A DNA stretch of 64,000 nt from Hymenobacter properus (GCF_015694735.1 NZ_JADQDP010000004.1:372001-436000); one strand, 5' to 3'. Shown: positions 34,706 through 43,495, numbered from the stretch's first letter. The notes: a model not told the origin generated them from the letters alone. Numbers and translations are program-made.

Positions 34706-35698
34706 TTATGGTTGCCTCAATTCGCCGAGGTGGTGTAGCAATACGGCCGCTTGGCCGGTCAGGGTCACTTCCTCGGCCATTTTGGTTTGCACAGCGCTTT
34801 GGCGGTCGAGGCCCAGCGTGCGCAGTGCGGCTTGGTAGAGCGCCACTAGCGTGGGCTCGCCAGCCAGGGTGATGCGGGCGGGTGGGTTGGCTTGCAAGTC
34901 GCCGCACTCGCTGCCGATGAGCAGCCCGCTTAGGTAGAAATAATTTTCTGCTTTGCTGGCTTTTTGGAACAAGTCGTTGGTACGCACCAAAAAGGCGTTG
35001 TGCAGCAGGTTGGTTTCCTGGCTGGCGTGCACGCCTTTCTCAAACCACTCTCGATTGGCACCCTCGTCCAGCTTGCCGCCTTCTTCCACCGATGCCGCTA
35101 ATATGCCTTTGGTGGAAAGCAGCGAGAAAAACTCACCAGTCATGTAGGTTTTCAGGGTGGTGGCCTGGCCGTTTTGCACCAGCACGTGCTTAGCGTGCGT
35201 GCCAGGGTGCAGGAATAGCTGCGCTTCAGCTGTGTTTTCAAAGCCGCAGCCCACCAGCTGCACTTCCTCGCCGCGCATCACGTCATCGTCGCTTTTCACG
35301 CCCGAAATCAGCAGCACGACGTGCATAAACTCCGGCGTGGCCGGCAGGATTTTAACGGCCAAATCGGAACCGTCCGTTGCAAACGGCAGCGGTTTATAGG
35401 GCACTTCCAGCATGCCAATGGTTGACGAGGCCATGCCCGAAATCACCACCGGCACCTCATCTAGCGAGGTTTTCGCGGCTTCTTCGAGCTTCCTCACATG
35501 CGCCTGCACAATGGCCAGGTAGAACGCCACGCGCTGCTCTGCCGGCTGGCCGGCCTGCTTCCAAAGCTCGGCAGTGGCGGCATTTCCTTCTTTGGAGCTT
35601 TCCTCTGCTAGTACCTTGAGCGACTCCCGTTCCACAAGGCGCAAGCGAAAAGCAGAGGTGCCCCAGTCACAGCTGAGGAAAAGGTTGGAGAGGTCCAT
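34706..35698 (-). CDS. dgoK: 2-dehydro-3-deoxygalactonokinase
   Basis: This 330-residue kinase phosphorylates 2-dehydro-3-deoxy-galactonate with ATP to the 6-phosphate, the third step of galactonate breakdown. Diagnostic DgoK motifs are the phosphate-binding CDWGTSAFRLR at the N-terminus, GMASSTIGMLEVPY near 100, HPGTHAKHV near 165 and YMTGEFFSLLS. It lies between the lactonase and dgoD on the same strand; the gap to dgoD holds a hairpin repeat. Confidence 0.93.
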   Translation of the reverse strand: MDLSNLFLSCDWGTSAFRLRLVERESLKVLAEESSKEGNAATAELWKQAGQPAEQRVAFYLAIVQAHVRKLEEAAKTSLDEVPVVISGMASSTIGMLEVPYKPLPFATDGSDLAVKILPATPEFMHVVLLISGVKSDDDVMRGEEVQLVGCGFENTAEAQLFLHPGTHAKHVLVQNGQATTLKTYMTGEFFSLLSTKGILAASVEEGGKLDEGANREWFEKGVHASQETNLLHNAFLVRTNDLFQKASKAENYFYLSGLLIGSECGDLQANPPARITLAGEPTLVALYQAALRTLGLDRQSAVQTKMAEEVTLTGQAAVLLHHLGELRQP

Positions 35699-35725
35699 AA
35701 GCCGAGTGAGGTTCTAAATAGAAAA

Positions 35726-35810
35726 CGTCATGCAGAGCGCAGCGAAGCATCTCGCTTGTGGCAGTAGTTAGTTGGCGAAGGCGAGATGCTTCGCTGCGCT
35801 CTGCATGACG
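35726..35810. repeat. Dispersed hairpin repeat, copy 7 (catgcagagcg type)
   Basis: Left arm cgtcatgcagagcgcagcga and AGCATCTCGC, right arm GCGAGATGCT and ctgcgctctgcatgacg, with a shorter loop of about 17-20 bases. It fills most of the spacer between dgoD and dgoK. Confidence 0.93.
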
Positions 35811-35844
35811 GCTTTTTATCTCGTTCAGTTGTACTTCCCTTCTG

Positions 35845-36993
35845 CTACCACTCTGCCACACTCCCGTCGGTATTGCGCCACACGGGGTTGTGCCAGTTGT
35901 GGCCGATGGCGGCGCGCTGCCGCAGGTACTCTTCATTGATTTCGATGCCCAGGCCCGGCCCCTCCGGAATTTTGCAGTAGCCGTTTTCGTAGAAAAACAC
36001 CGACTTATCAACCAGGTAATCGAGCAGGTCGTTTTCCTTGTTGTAGTGAATGCCCAGGCTTTGCTCTTGAATGAAGGCGTTGTGGCAGGTGGCGTCTACC
36101 TGCAGGCAGGCGGCCAGCGCGATGGGACCCAGCGGGCAGTGCGGCGCGGCGGCCACGTCGAAGGCCTCAGCCATGCTGATTATCTTCTTGCACTCGGTGA
36201 TGCCGCCGGCGTGCGAAAGGTCGGGCTGGATGATGTCGACGTAGCCGTCGATGAGCAGCTGCTTGAAATCCCAGCGCGAAAACATGCGCTCGCCGGTGGC
36301 AATGGGAATGGCGCAGTGGTTGGCGATGTCGCGCAGGGCCTCGTTGTGTTGGGGCAGCACGGGCTCCTCGATAAACATGGGGCGGTAGGCTTCGAGCTCC
36401 TTGGCCAGCACCTTGGCCATGGGCTTGTGCACGCGCCCGTGAAAGTCGATGCCGATGCCCAGGCCCGGCCCACCGGCCTCGCGCACGGCGGCCACGCGGG
36501 CCAGCACGGCGTCAATCTTCACGTAGGAATCGACGTAGCCCATCTCGTCGGTGCCGTTCATTTTCACGGCCGTGAAGCCGCGGGCCACCATGTCGGCCGC
36601 CGCCGCGCCCACGTCGTGGGGCCGGTCGCCGCCAATCCAAGAGTACACGCGCATGGTGTCGCGGGCCCGGCCACCCAGCAGCTGGTGAATGGGGGCATTG
36701 TGGTACTTGCCTTTGATGTCCCACAGCGCCTGGTCGATGCCCGCAATGGCCGACATCAGGATAGGGCCGCCGCGGTAGAAGCCGCCGCGGTACATCACCT
36801 GCCAATGGTCCTCGATGTTGAGCGGGTCTTTGCCGATGAGGTTTTCCATCAATTCCTGCACGGCGGTGGCCACGGTGGCGGCCTTGCCCTCAATCACCGG
36901 CTCGCCCCAGCCCACGAGGCCGGTATCGGTTTCAATTTTGAGAAACAGCCAGCGCGGCGGCACCTGGAAAAGCGTGAAGCGGGTGATTTTCAT
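35845..36993 (-). CDS. dgoD: D-galactonate dehydratase
   Basis: This 382-residue enolase-superfamily enzyme has the same length as E. coli DgoD. It removes water from D-galactonate to give 2-dehydro-3-deoxy-galactonate. Metal ligands and catalytic residues are visible in GIDFHGRVH (Asp and His), FIEEPVLP (Glu), ATGERMFSRWDFK (Glu) and AAPHCPLGPIAL (His). The start MKITRFTLFQV is chosen; an upstream in-frame extension reads through the neighbouring hairpin repeat and is rejected. It is the second gene of the minus-strand unit. Confidence 0.94.
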   Translation of the reverse strand: MKITRFTLFQVPPRWLFLKIETDTGLVGWGEPVIEGKAATVATAVQELMENLIGKDPLNIEDHWQVMYRGGFYRGGPILMSAIAGIDQALWDIKGKYHNAPIHQLLGGRARDTMRVYSWIGGDRPHDVGAAAADMVARGFTAVKMNGTDEMGYVDSYVKIDAVLARVAAVREAGGPGLGIGIDFHGRVHKPMAKVLAKELEAYRPMFIEEPVLPQHNEALRDIANHCAIPIATGERMFSRWDFKQLLIDGYVDIIQPDLSHAGGITECKKIISMAEAFDVAAAPHCPLGPIALAACLQVDATCHNAFIQEQSLGIHYNKENDLLDYLVDKSVFFYENGYCKIPEGPGLGIEINEEYLRQRAAIGHNWHNPVWRNTDGSVAEW

Positions 36994-37026
36994 GAGTTGG
37001 TTATGGTGGAAATTAACTATCCAGCA

Positions 37027-37116
37027 CGTCATGCTGAGCGCAGCCGAAGCATCTCTCCCGCGCAACGCAATTAGTTACTCCAGCGGTAGAGATGCTTCGG
37101 CTGCGCTCAGCATGAC
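37027..37116. repeat. Dispersed hairpin repeat, copy 8 (catgctgagcg type)
   Basis: Left arm cgtcatgctgagcgcagccg and AAGCATCTCT, right arm AGAGATGCTT and ctgcgctcagcatgac. The loop gcgcaacgcaattagttact resembles that of the copy at 29027. It lies between dgoA and dgoD. Confidence 0.93.
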
Positions 37117-37142
37117 CGTTCTCTCGTCCCACCGTTCAAAAA

Positions 37143-37772
37143 CTACCCCGCCACGGCCGCCACAAATGCCCGTGCTTTCTCCGTGAGCTTAGCCAGGTAC
37201 TCATCCGTCACGGCCTGCTTGGTATCGACCAGCGAGCTGCCGAGGCCGAAAGCCTTGGCCCCGGCTTCGGCAAAGCCCTTGATGTTGTCGAGCGACACGC
37301 CGCCGGTGGGCATGAGCGGGATGTGCGGCAGCGGCCCGGCAATGTCCTTGAAATAGCTGGCGCCGCTGCTGCCCGCGGGAAAGACCTTGATAATGTCGCC
37401 GCCGTACTCGTAAGCATTCAGAATCTCGGTGGTGGTGTAGGCGCCGGGGATGCTGACGGCGCCGTAGCGCTTGGTCATCCGAATGGTTTTCTTGTTGAGC
37501 GTAGGCGAAATGATGTATTGCGCCCCGGCCAGCAGGGCGGCGCGGGCCGTTTCGGGGTCGAGCACGGTGCCGGCGCCCACCAGCAGCTTGCCCTCCATCT
37601 CGCGCGCCACTTCCTCGATGGAGGCCAGCGCGCCGGGCGAGTTGAGCGTGATTTCCATCATGCGGACGCCACCTGCGTGCACGGCCTGGGCAATTTTGAC
37701 CAGGTCGGGCGAGTTGGCCCCGCGCACGATGGCGACGATTTTGTGTTCGAGGATGTGAGCCAGCGGATTCAT
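37143..37772 (-). CDS. dgoA: 2-dehydro-3-deoxy-6-phosphogalactonate aldolase
   Basis: This 209-residue class I aldolase of the KDPG/KDPGal family starts at MNPLAHILEH. It cleaves the phosphorylated sugar acid to pyruvate and glyceraldehyde 3-phosphate. Visible motifs are IVRGAN (substrate Arg), MEITLNSPGA (catalytic Glu), SPTLNKK, IPGAYTTTEI and the Schiff-base lysine in IIKVFPAG. Sequence alone cannot separate Eda from DgoA, but the dgoD and dgoK neighbours favour the galactonate enzyme. It is the first gene of the minus-strand unit. Confidence 0.9.
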   Translation of the reverse strand: MNPLAHILEHKIVAIVRGANSPDLVKIAQAVHAGGVRMMEITLNSPGALASIEEVAREMEGKLLVGAGTVLDPETARAALLAGAQYIISPTLNKKTIRMTKRYGAVSIPGAYTTTEILNAYEYGGDIIKVFPAGSSGASYFKDIAGPLPHIPLMPTGGVSLDNIKGFAEAGAKAFGLGSSLVDTKQAVTDEYLAKLTEKARAFVAAVAG

Positions 37773-37987
37773 AGCGGGAGGAAAAGGCAAGGGCAATGCT
37801 GCCTTCTGCCAACGTAGAAGCACGAATTCAGGTTAAGTTCATCTGGTGCGGCCGAGTATTAGGCCGCCTCTCCGGTCCTCTCTGCGCACAGGGGCTACGC
37901 AACACCGACGGGGCTAATGGAGTAACGCACCTACTGGCGGACTGCTTCCTCCTGCCCTTATTCCCTCCTCCCCTCTTCCCCTAAAAC
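37773..37987. promoter_or_regulatory. Divergent promoter region of the galactose-oxidation cluster
   Basis: A 215-base gap between the dgoA (-) and GH1 (+) start codons, so both promoters must lie here. No clear -33/-7 pair or operator dyad was seen, and no regulator gene lies in the cluster. Confidence 0.5.
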
Positions 37988-39301
37988 ATGGGCCCTCAAT
38001 TCCTTTTCGCCACCGGCATCGAAAACAGCAACCCCACCATCCAGAACGGCAAGCTGCGCGTGGACGAGCTGGAGAAATGCAACCACTACAAGCTGTGGCA
38101 GAAGGATTTTGACCTGGTGGAAGAATTGGGCATCAGCTTCCTGCGCTATGGGCCGCCCATCCACACCACCTTTCTGGGCCCCGGCAAGTACGACTGGAGC
38201 TTCGCCGACGTGACATTTCAGGACCTGCTGCGGCGCAACATCGCGCCCATCGTAGACCTGTGCCATTTTGGGGTACCCGACTGGATTGGCAACTTCCAGA
38301 ACCCCGAGTTTCCAGCGCTGTTTGCGCAGTACGCCAAGGCGTTTGCGCAGCGGTTTCCGTGGGTGCAGCTCTACACGCCGGTGAACGAGATGTACATCTG
38401 CGCGCAGTTTTCGGCCCGCTACGGCTGGTGGAACGAGCAGCTCAGCTCCGACCAGGCCTTCGTGACGGCCCTGAAATACATCGTGAAGGCCAACGTGCTG
38501 GCCATGCAGAGCATTCTGGAGGTGCGGCCCGACGCCATTTTCATTCAGAGCGAGTCGTCGGAATACTTCCACGCCGAAAACCCGGCCGCCATCAAACCCG
38601 CCGAAACCATGAACGCCGAGCGGTTTCTGTCGCTCGACCTCAATTACGGCAAGCGGGTGAACAGCAGCATGTACGAGTTCTTGCTGGACAACGGCATGAC
38701 GCGCGAGGAGTACCACTTCTTCCTGGAAAACAAGATGAAGCGGCACTGCATCATGGGCAACGACTACTACTACACCAACGAGCACCGCGTGTCGGCCGAC
38801 GGCAGCACCCGCGCGTCGGGCGAAATATTCGGCTACCACGTCATCACCTCGCAGTACCACGACCGGTACCGCCTGCCCGTGATGCACACCGAAACCAACA
38901 TCTGGCAGGGCCCGCACGGCGACGAGGCCGTGAACTGGCTCTGGAAAGAATGGGCCAACGTGCTGCGCGTGCGCAACGACGGCGTGCCCATGGTGGGCTT
39001 TACTTGGTACTCCCTCACCGACCAGGTGGACTGGGACACCGCCCTGCGCGAAAACAACAACCGCATGAACCCCGTGGGCCTCTACGACCTAGACCGCAAC
39101 ATCCGCCCTGTGGGCACGGCCTACAAGCAAATCATAGAGGACTGGCGACAGGTGCTGCCTTCCCAAAGCGTGTGCCTGCAAGTGCCCATTGTGATGCCCC
39201 AGGAAAGCAACGAGCAGTGGGCCCGCGAGCAAAAACAAGAAGTAAAAGAAGCCACTGCCGACAAATCGACTACCGCCGCAAATGCGGCGCCGGAGTCGTA
39301 G
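37988..39301 (+). CDS. Glycoside hydrolase family 1-like beta-glycosidase
   Basis: This 437-residue protein has no signal peptide, so it is likely cytoplasmic. It has a TIM-barrel glycosidase layout: LGISFLRYGPP early, VDLCHFGVPDW, the acid/base Glu in YTPVNEMY (about 138; GH1 has T-x-NE-P) and the candidate nucleophile Glu in MHTETNIW (about 305), followed by MVGFTWYSLTDQVDWD, the typical GH1 aglycone-site block. It would release sugars from beta-glycosides. Divergence from the galactonate genes suggests a beta-galactosidase feeding D-galactose, but glucosidase or fucosidase activity is possible. Confidence 0.78.
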   Translation: MGPQFLFATGIENSNPTIQNGKLRVDELEKCNHYKLWQKDFDLVEELGISFLRYGPPIHTTFLGPGKYDWSFADVTFQDLLRRNIAPIVDLCHFGVPDWIGNFQNPEFPALFAQYAKAFAQRFPWVQLYTPVNEMYICAQFSARYGWWNEQLSSDQAFVTALKYIVKANVLAMQSILEVRPDAIFIQSESSEYFHAENPAAIKPAETMNAERFLSLDLNYGKRVNSSMYEFLLDNGMTREEYHFFLENKMKRHCIMGNDYYYTNEHRVSADGSTRASGEIFGYHVITSQYHDRYRLPVMHTETNIWQGPHGDEAVNWLWKEWANVLRVRNDGVPMVGFTWYSLTDQVDWDTALRENNNRMNPVGLYDLDRNIRPVGTAYKQIIEDWRQVLPSQSVCLQVPIVMPQESNEQWAREQKQEVKEATADKSTTAANAAPES

Positions 39302-39319
39302 GCTGTAGCCATAAAATTC

Positions 39320-39430
39320 CGTCATGCAGAGCGCAGCATCTCGCGTGCTTTAAGTAAATCAAACCGGCAGAGTTACTTAAGCATGCGAGATGCTTCGTCT
39401 CTGCTTGATGCGCAGAATGCTCTGCATGAC
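39320..39430. repeat. Dispersed hairpin repeat, copy 9 (catgcagagcg type, with indels)
   Basis: Left arm cgtcatgcagagcgcagcat (lacking the GAAGC part) and TCTCGCGTGC, right arm GCATGCGAGATGCTTC followed by an imperfect end with an extra segment and ctctgcatgac. It lies between the GH1 and SDR genes. Confidence 0.85.
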
Positions 39431-39469
39431 CTTTCTTCTCTTCCATTCGCATTAACCCTCCCCAACCCT

Positions 39470-40213
39470 ATGGAAACCCGTTTTACCGATAAAGTCGCCA
39501 TCGTGACCGGTGGCGCAAGCGGCATTGGCCTGGCCGTGTGCAAGCGCCTGGCCGCCGAAGGCGCCCGCGTGGTCATTGCCGATTACAACCAGGCCAACCT
39601 CGACGCCGCCGTGCCCGAGGTGAAAGCCGCCGGCGCCCCCGATGCCTGGGGCAGCCTCTGCAACGTGTCGGTAGAAGACCAGGTGGCCGCCACCGTGGCC
39701 GGCACGCTGGAGAAGTTCGGCCGCCTCGATGTGGTAGTGAATAACGCCGGCTTGATGCAGTTCAAACCGCTTGAGCAACTGACCGGCGACGACTGGACGC
39801 GTATTCTGAACGTGGATTTACTGGGCGCTTTCTTCTTCACCAAGCAGGCCTTTCTGCACATGAAGCCGGGCGGCAGCATTGTGAACGTGGCCAGCATTCA
39901 CGCCATCGAAACCAGCCCGCTGGTGGCGCCCTACGCGGCAGCGAAAGCAGCCATGTTATCCCTCACCCGCTCGTCGAGCCTAGAAGGCAAGCCTAAGGGA
40001 ATCCGTACCAACGTCATTCTGCCCGGTGCCATTGACACGCCCATGCTTTGGGACAACCCCAACGTGAAATCCGGCGTCGAAGTCATCGACAAAGCCGACG
40101 TGGGCCGCCCCGAGGACGTGGCCGCCACCATCGCCTACCTGGCCTCCGATGACGCCGCCTTCGTGCAGGGCGCGGAGGTGCGTGTGGACGGCGGCCGGCT
40201 CGACCGGCTGTAG
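39470..40213 (+). CDS. Short-chain dehydrogenase/reductase, likely galactose 1-dehydrogenase
   Basis: This 247-residue SDR starts at METRFTDKVA; upstream open codons run into the hairpin repeat. It has the cofactor motif TGGASGIG (residues 11-18), Asp in IADYN (suggesting NAD preference), NNAG, the catalytic Ser in NVASIHA and YxxxK in PYAAAKAA, with QGAEVRVDGG at the end. SDRs oxidise alcohols or sugars. Its place beside a glycosidase, lactonase and dgo genes suggests oxidation of D-galactose to galactonolactone, the first De Ley-Doudoroff step. Substrate is inferred from context only. Confidence 0.85.
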   Translation: METRFTDKVAIVTGGASGIGLAVCKRLAAEGARVVIADYNQANLDAAVPEVKAAGAPDAWGSLCNVSVEDQVAATVAGTLEKFGRLDVVVNNAGLMQFKPLEQLTGDDWTRILNVDLLGAFFFTKQAFLHMKPGGSIVNVASIHAIETSPLVAPYAAAKAAMLSLTRSSSLEGKPKGIRTNVILPGAIDTPMLWDNPNVKSGVEVIDKADVGRPEDVAATIAYLASDDAAFVQGAEVRVDGGRLDRL

Positions 40214-40234
40214 TTGAGTTGTGGTGCAGAATAG

Positions 40235-40347
40235 AAAACGCCTGTCATCCTGAGCGCAGCGAAGGACCTTACCACGACTGCAAGAATTACTGCGAACCGT
40301 TCACAGGTGATAAGGTCCTTCGCTGCGCTCAGGATGACAGGCGTTTT
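40235..40347. repeat. Dispersed hairpin repeat, copy 10 (catcctgagcg type)
   Basis: Long inverted repeat: left arm aaaacgcctgtcatcctgag with GGACCTTA, right arm TAAGGTCC and ctcaggatgacaggcgtttt. The arms extend beyond the core and end in an A-run and T-run, so this copy could also act as a bidirectional terminator after the SDR gene. Confidence 0.93.
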
Positions 40348-40422
40348 TACTTGATAACCGACCTCGGCACGCTGCTTGCATAACGCTGGGTGCCGGCCTA
40401 TTCCGCCGGGCTTCCCCGCGTT

Positions 40423-41184
40423 ATGAAAACCTACTCCCTCGCCGCCCTGCTACTGTTGTCGCTGACTTCCTTCAGCGCCTCCGCTCAGTTCCGCCTGTCC
40501 GACCTGAAAGACATTCTCACCAAGCAGGCCGGCACCCGCACTACCAACTCCAGCAGCGGCAGCGTAGGCGGCCTGAGCAGCACCGAAGCGGCCAGCGGCC
40601 TCAAGGAAGCCTTGCTGCAAGGCATCGGCAAAGGCGCCGACCAGGCTTCAAAAACCGACGGCTTCTATCTCAACCGCCTCATCCGCATCCCCTTCCCGCC
40701 CGATGCCCAGCGCGTGGCCACCACCCTGCGCAGCATAGGCCTGGGTAGCCAGGTCGATAAGTTTGAGCTAAGCCTGAACCGCGGCGCCGAGGATGCCGCC
40801 AAAAGTGCCAAGCCTATTTTCATTTCAGCCATCAAAAGCCTCACGTTTTCGGACGTGTGGAATATCCTGACCGGCCAGAAAGACGCCGCCACGCAATTCC
40901 TGAAGCGTACCACCTCTACGCAATTGGTGGCTGCCTTCTCCCCCATCATGCAGAAGAGTCTCGACCAGGTGGGCGCTACCCGCTACTACACCCAGCTGGC
41001 CACCACCTACAACCAGTTGCCGCTGGTGCAGAAGGTACAACCTGACCTGAACCAGTACGCCACCGGCAAAGCCGTGGACGGATTGTTCACGCTCATCGCC
41101 CAGGAGGAAGCCAACATCCGTGAAAACCCGGTGGCCCGCACCACCGAGCTGCTGCGCCGCGTGTTTGGTCGCGGCAACAGCTAA
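40423..41184 (+). CDS. DUF4197 secreted protein
   Basis: This 253-residue protein starts at MKTYSLAALL with a signal peptide ending near SASAQ. The remainder (GLKEALLQGIGKGADQ, NRLIRIPFPPDAQRV, FELSLNRGAEDAAKSAKPIF, ATQFLKRTT, GKAVDGLFTLIAQEEANIR) matches the DUF4197 family, an alpha-helical exported protein of unknown function found in Bacteroidota and Proteobacteria. It is a single-gene unit closed by a palindromic terminator 23 bases downstream. Confidence 0.88.
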   Translation: MKTYSLAALLLLSLTSFSASAQFRLSDLKDILTKQAGTRTTNSSSGSVGGLSSTEAASGLKEALLQGIGKGADQASKTDGFYLNRLIRIPFPPDAQRVATTLRSIGLGSQVDKFELSLNRGAEDAAKSAKPIFISAIKSLTFSDVWNILTGQKDAATQFLKRTTSTQLVAAFSPIMQKSLDQVGATRYYTQLATTYNQLPLVQKVQPDLNQYATGKAVDGLFTLIAQEEANIRENPVARTTELLRRVFGRGNS

Positions 41185-41206
41185 CAAAATGAATAATACA
41201 CCAATA

Positions 41207-41246
41207 CGAAAAAGCCCCTCCGAACGCATTCGGAGGGGCTTTTTCG
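41207..41246. terminator. Bidirectional intrinsic terminator
   Basis: Perfect 18-base arms cgaaaaagcccctccgaa and ttcggaggggctttttcg around a 4-base loop, with A- and T-runs inside the arms. It separates the convergent DUF4197 and pectate lyase genes. Confidence 0.95.
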
Positions 41247-41265
41247 TAGATTCACTAATTAGCTC

Positions 41266-42756
41266 CTAGCCTCGTCCAGCCTTGCCTTTTCGCGGGCCCG
41301 GCGAGGCGGTGGCCGGGGCAGGGTTGGTCAGGCTGTTGAGGTATTCTTCGAGGTGGGTGTAGCCGCTGCTACCGGTGCTGTTGCGGTCGCGCGCATCGGC
41401 GGGGTTCAGGCCGTGGGCGGTTTCCCAGGCGTCGGGCATGCCGTCGTGGTCGGCATCGGGCGGGGCGGGGGCGCCGCGGTACTCGGGCCACCCGCCAACG
41501 TCTGCCTGCGAGTCGATGATGCCCTGGTGCAGGCCATAGGTGGCGCTGCCCCCGGGGCTGCTGCCGGTGGCGGTACCGGTGCGGGTTTCCTGCACAATGC
41601 GGGCATCCACCGCGTCGCGTACGGGCACGTTGGCCCCGGCCCCGGCCAATACGCTTTGGTAAGCCGCTTCGGCCGTTTCGGTGATGATGGGGGCCAGGTT
41701 GGGCGTAACGGCCGCCTGCCGGAAGCGGGCCAGGTTGGCGGCCGTGTTCGGGTAGTAGTGCAGGCGGATGCCGCGCCAGTTGTCGGCGGTCACGGCCCGA
41801 TGGCCGGCGTCGTAGTTGCCGGCCGCATACACGGTGGCCACGGGCTTGTCGGGCGCGGCGGGGTCGTAGGCCTGGGTGATGTCGAAAATGATGGCGGCTT
41901 TGTCGGGCGGAGTGGCCGGGCCGCCTTTGTAGTAATTATTCACCATGTTCAGCTCGCCGCGCCCGCCGCGGATGTTCAACTCGTTGCCGTAGGCCGCGTG
42001 CATGTTGCCCCAGTTGTAGATTACGTTGTTGCGGTAGTCGACCACGGCGGTGGTGTCGTGGGCGCGGGCACCATTGAAGCGAATGGCGCGGCTGTGGTGG
42101 TGGGCCACCAGGTTGTGGTGGTAGGAGGCGTATTGGCCGCCCCACACGCCGGCGTAGCCGTGGTCGCCCTTTCCGTTGAAAGACGAGTTGAGGCTTTCGC
42201 TCACCAGGCACCACTGCACGGTGGAGTACTTGTTGTCGTAGAAGGTGGCCGCTTCTTCTATCGACCAGCTCATGGAGCAATGGTCCACGATAAAGTTGCG
42301 GCTGTTTTCCAGGTTCAGGCCGTACACCCCCGCCACGTTGGCCCCCGACAGGTTGCCGGGCCGCGAGCGCAGGTAGCGCACAATGATGTTCTGGCCGTGC
42401 AGTTTCACGCTGTAGTTTTTCACGCAGATGCCGTCGCCGGGCGCGGTTTGGGCCGCAATGGTGACATTGGAGCGCGTGGGCTTCAAAGCCGATTTCAGCT
42501 CGATGAGGCCGCCCACCCGAAACACAATGGTGATGGGCTCGCCGGGGTATTGATTGAAGGCATCGCGGAAGCTGCCCGGGCCCGCGTCGGCCAGGGTAGT
42601 CACTTCCACCACCTGGCCGCCGCGCCCACCGGTGGCAAAGCGGCCGTAGCCCTCAGCCCCGGGAAAGGCCACCAGCTGCGCGCGGGCAGGCAACACCGCC
42701 GCCAGGCCTAAGCCAAGCGCCAAGGCGCGGAAGTGAAAAGCGAGAGAATAAGTCAT
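41266..42756 (-). CDS. Secreted pectate lyase (polysaccharide lyase family 1-like)
   Basis: This 496-residue protein starts at MTYSLAFHFR with a signal peptide ending ARAQL; 108 upstream open codons are rejected. The parallel beta-helix signature of pectate lyases is clear: VAFPGAEGYGRFATGGRGG, VTTLADAGPGSFRDA, VDHCSMSWSIEEAA and HHNLVAHHHSRAIRF, with a later Arg (LHYYPNTAAN region less conserved). The C-terminus has an acidic calcium-binding loop (DADHDGMPDAWE), as in many exported Bacteroidota polysaccharidases. It would cleave polygalacturonate by beta-elimination outside the cell or in the periplasm. No SusC/SusD pair lies nearby. Confidence 0.88.
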   Translation of the reverse strand: MTYSLAFHFRALALGLGLAAVLPARAQLVAFPGAEGYGRFATGGRGGQVVEVTTLADAGPGSFRDAFNQYPGEPITIVFRVGGLIELKSALKPTRSNVTIAAQTAPGDGICVKNYSVKLHGQNIIVRYLRSRPGNLSGANVAGVYGLNLENSRNFIVDHCSMSWSIEEAATFYDNKYSTVQWCLVSESLNSSFNGKGDHGYAGVWGGQYASYHHNLVAHHHSRAIRFNGARAHDTTAVVDYRNNVIYNWGNMHAAYGNELNIRGGRGELNMVNNYYKGGPATPPDKAAIIFDITQAYDPAAPDKPVATVYAAGNYDAGHRAVTADNWRGIRLHYYPNTAANLARFRQAAVTPNLAPIITETAEAAYQSVLAGAGANVPVRDAVDARIVQETRTGTATGSSPGGSATYGLHQGIIDSQADVGGWPEYRGAPAPPDADHDGMPDAWETAHGLNPADARDRNSTGSSGYTHLEEYLNSLTNPAPATASPGPRKGKAGRG

Positions 42757-42994
42757 AGACGGAGTGAGAAGAAGCAGCGCACAAAGCGCCTCTAATAAAG
42801 CAGTCGCAATTTCTATCCATAGGCACTGCCGCGGGCTATAGCATCTTAGCTGCTTCCTGACCTGAGCTAACCACTTCGGTAGCGACCATCCATTTTGCGG
42901 GCGCAAGTTGCAGGCGGCAGTGCTGCGAGGGCACACTCTGCATACTAAGCGTATGTTTGCGGCCCCCACCCGCAACCATACGACCCTATTCACT

Positions 42995-43465
42995 ATGTCA
43001 AAAATTACCATTCGCAGCCTGGCCGAACTCGAAGCCCTCGCCGGCCAGGAGTTGGGCGTGTCCGAGCCGCACACCATCACGCAGGAGCAGATAAACCAAT
43101 TTGCCGCTGCTACGCTCGACTTCCAGTGGATTCACACCGACCCGGCGCGGGCGGCGGCCGAGTCGCCGTTCAAGGCCACCATTGCCCACGGCTACCTCAC
43201 GGTGTCGCTCCTGCCCTACCTCTGGGAGCAGATTGTGGCCATCGAGAACCTGAAAATGCAGGTGAACTACGAAATCGAAAGCCTGCGTTTCAACCAGGCC
43301 GTGACGGTGGACAGCCAGGTGCGGCTGCGCGCCAGCCTGCTCACAGTGGCCAACCTGCGCGGCATTGCCAAAGCCCGCGTGGGCGTGACACTGGAAATTG
43401 ACGGCCAGAAAAAGCCGGCCTACACGGGGGTAGTGACATTCTTGTATCACTTCCTGGAAGCGTAG
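42995..43465 (+). CDS. MaoC-family dehydratase (hot-dog fold)
   Basis: This 156-residue protein starts at MSKITIRSLAEL. It has the R-hydratase signature ITQEQINQFAAATLDFQWIHTD, with the catalytic Asp/His pair (D-x4-H), followed by FKATIAHGYLTVSLLPYL. It hydrates trans-2-enoyl-CoA (R-specific) or dehydrates related thioesters, for fatty acid or polyhydroxyalkanoate metabolism. It acts as a dimer in the cytoplasm. It is a single-gene unit with its own terminator. Confidence 0.92.
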   Translation: MSKITIRSLAELEALAGQELGVSEPHTITQEQINQFAAATLDFQWIHTDPARAAAESPFKATIAHGYLTVSLLPYLWEQIVAIENLKMQVNYEIESLRFNQAVTVDSQVRLRASLLTVANLRGIAKARVGVTLEIDGQKKPAYTGVVTFLYHFLEA

Positions 43466-43495
43466 CAACATTCTAATTCGCAATAATATTAATAC

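Noticed and set aside
36994..37065. N-terminal extension of DgoD
   Set aside because: The extra residues (RDASAALSMT) are translation of a hairpin repeat arm, and DgoD begins normally at MKITRF.
35890..37074. 394-codon open frame on the plus strand
   Set aside because: It is antisense to dgoD, which has full enolase-superfamily motifs and normal length.
41353..42711. 452-codon open frame on the plus strand
   Set aside because: It is antisense to the pectate lyase and has a low-complexity Val/Gly/His composition.
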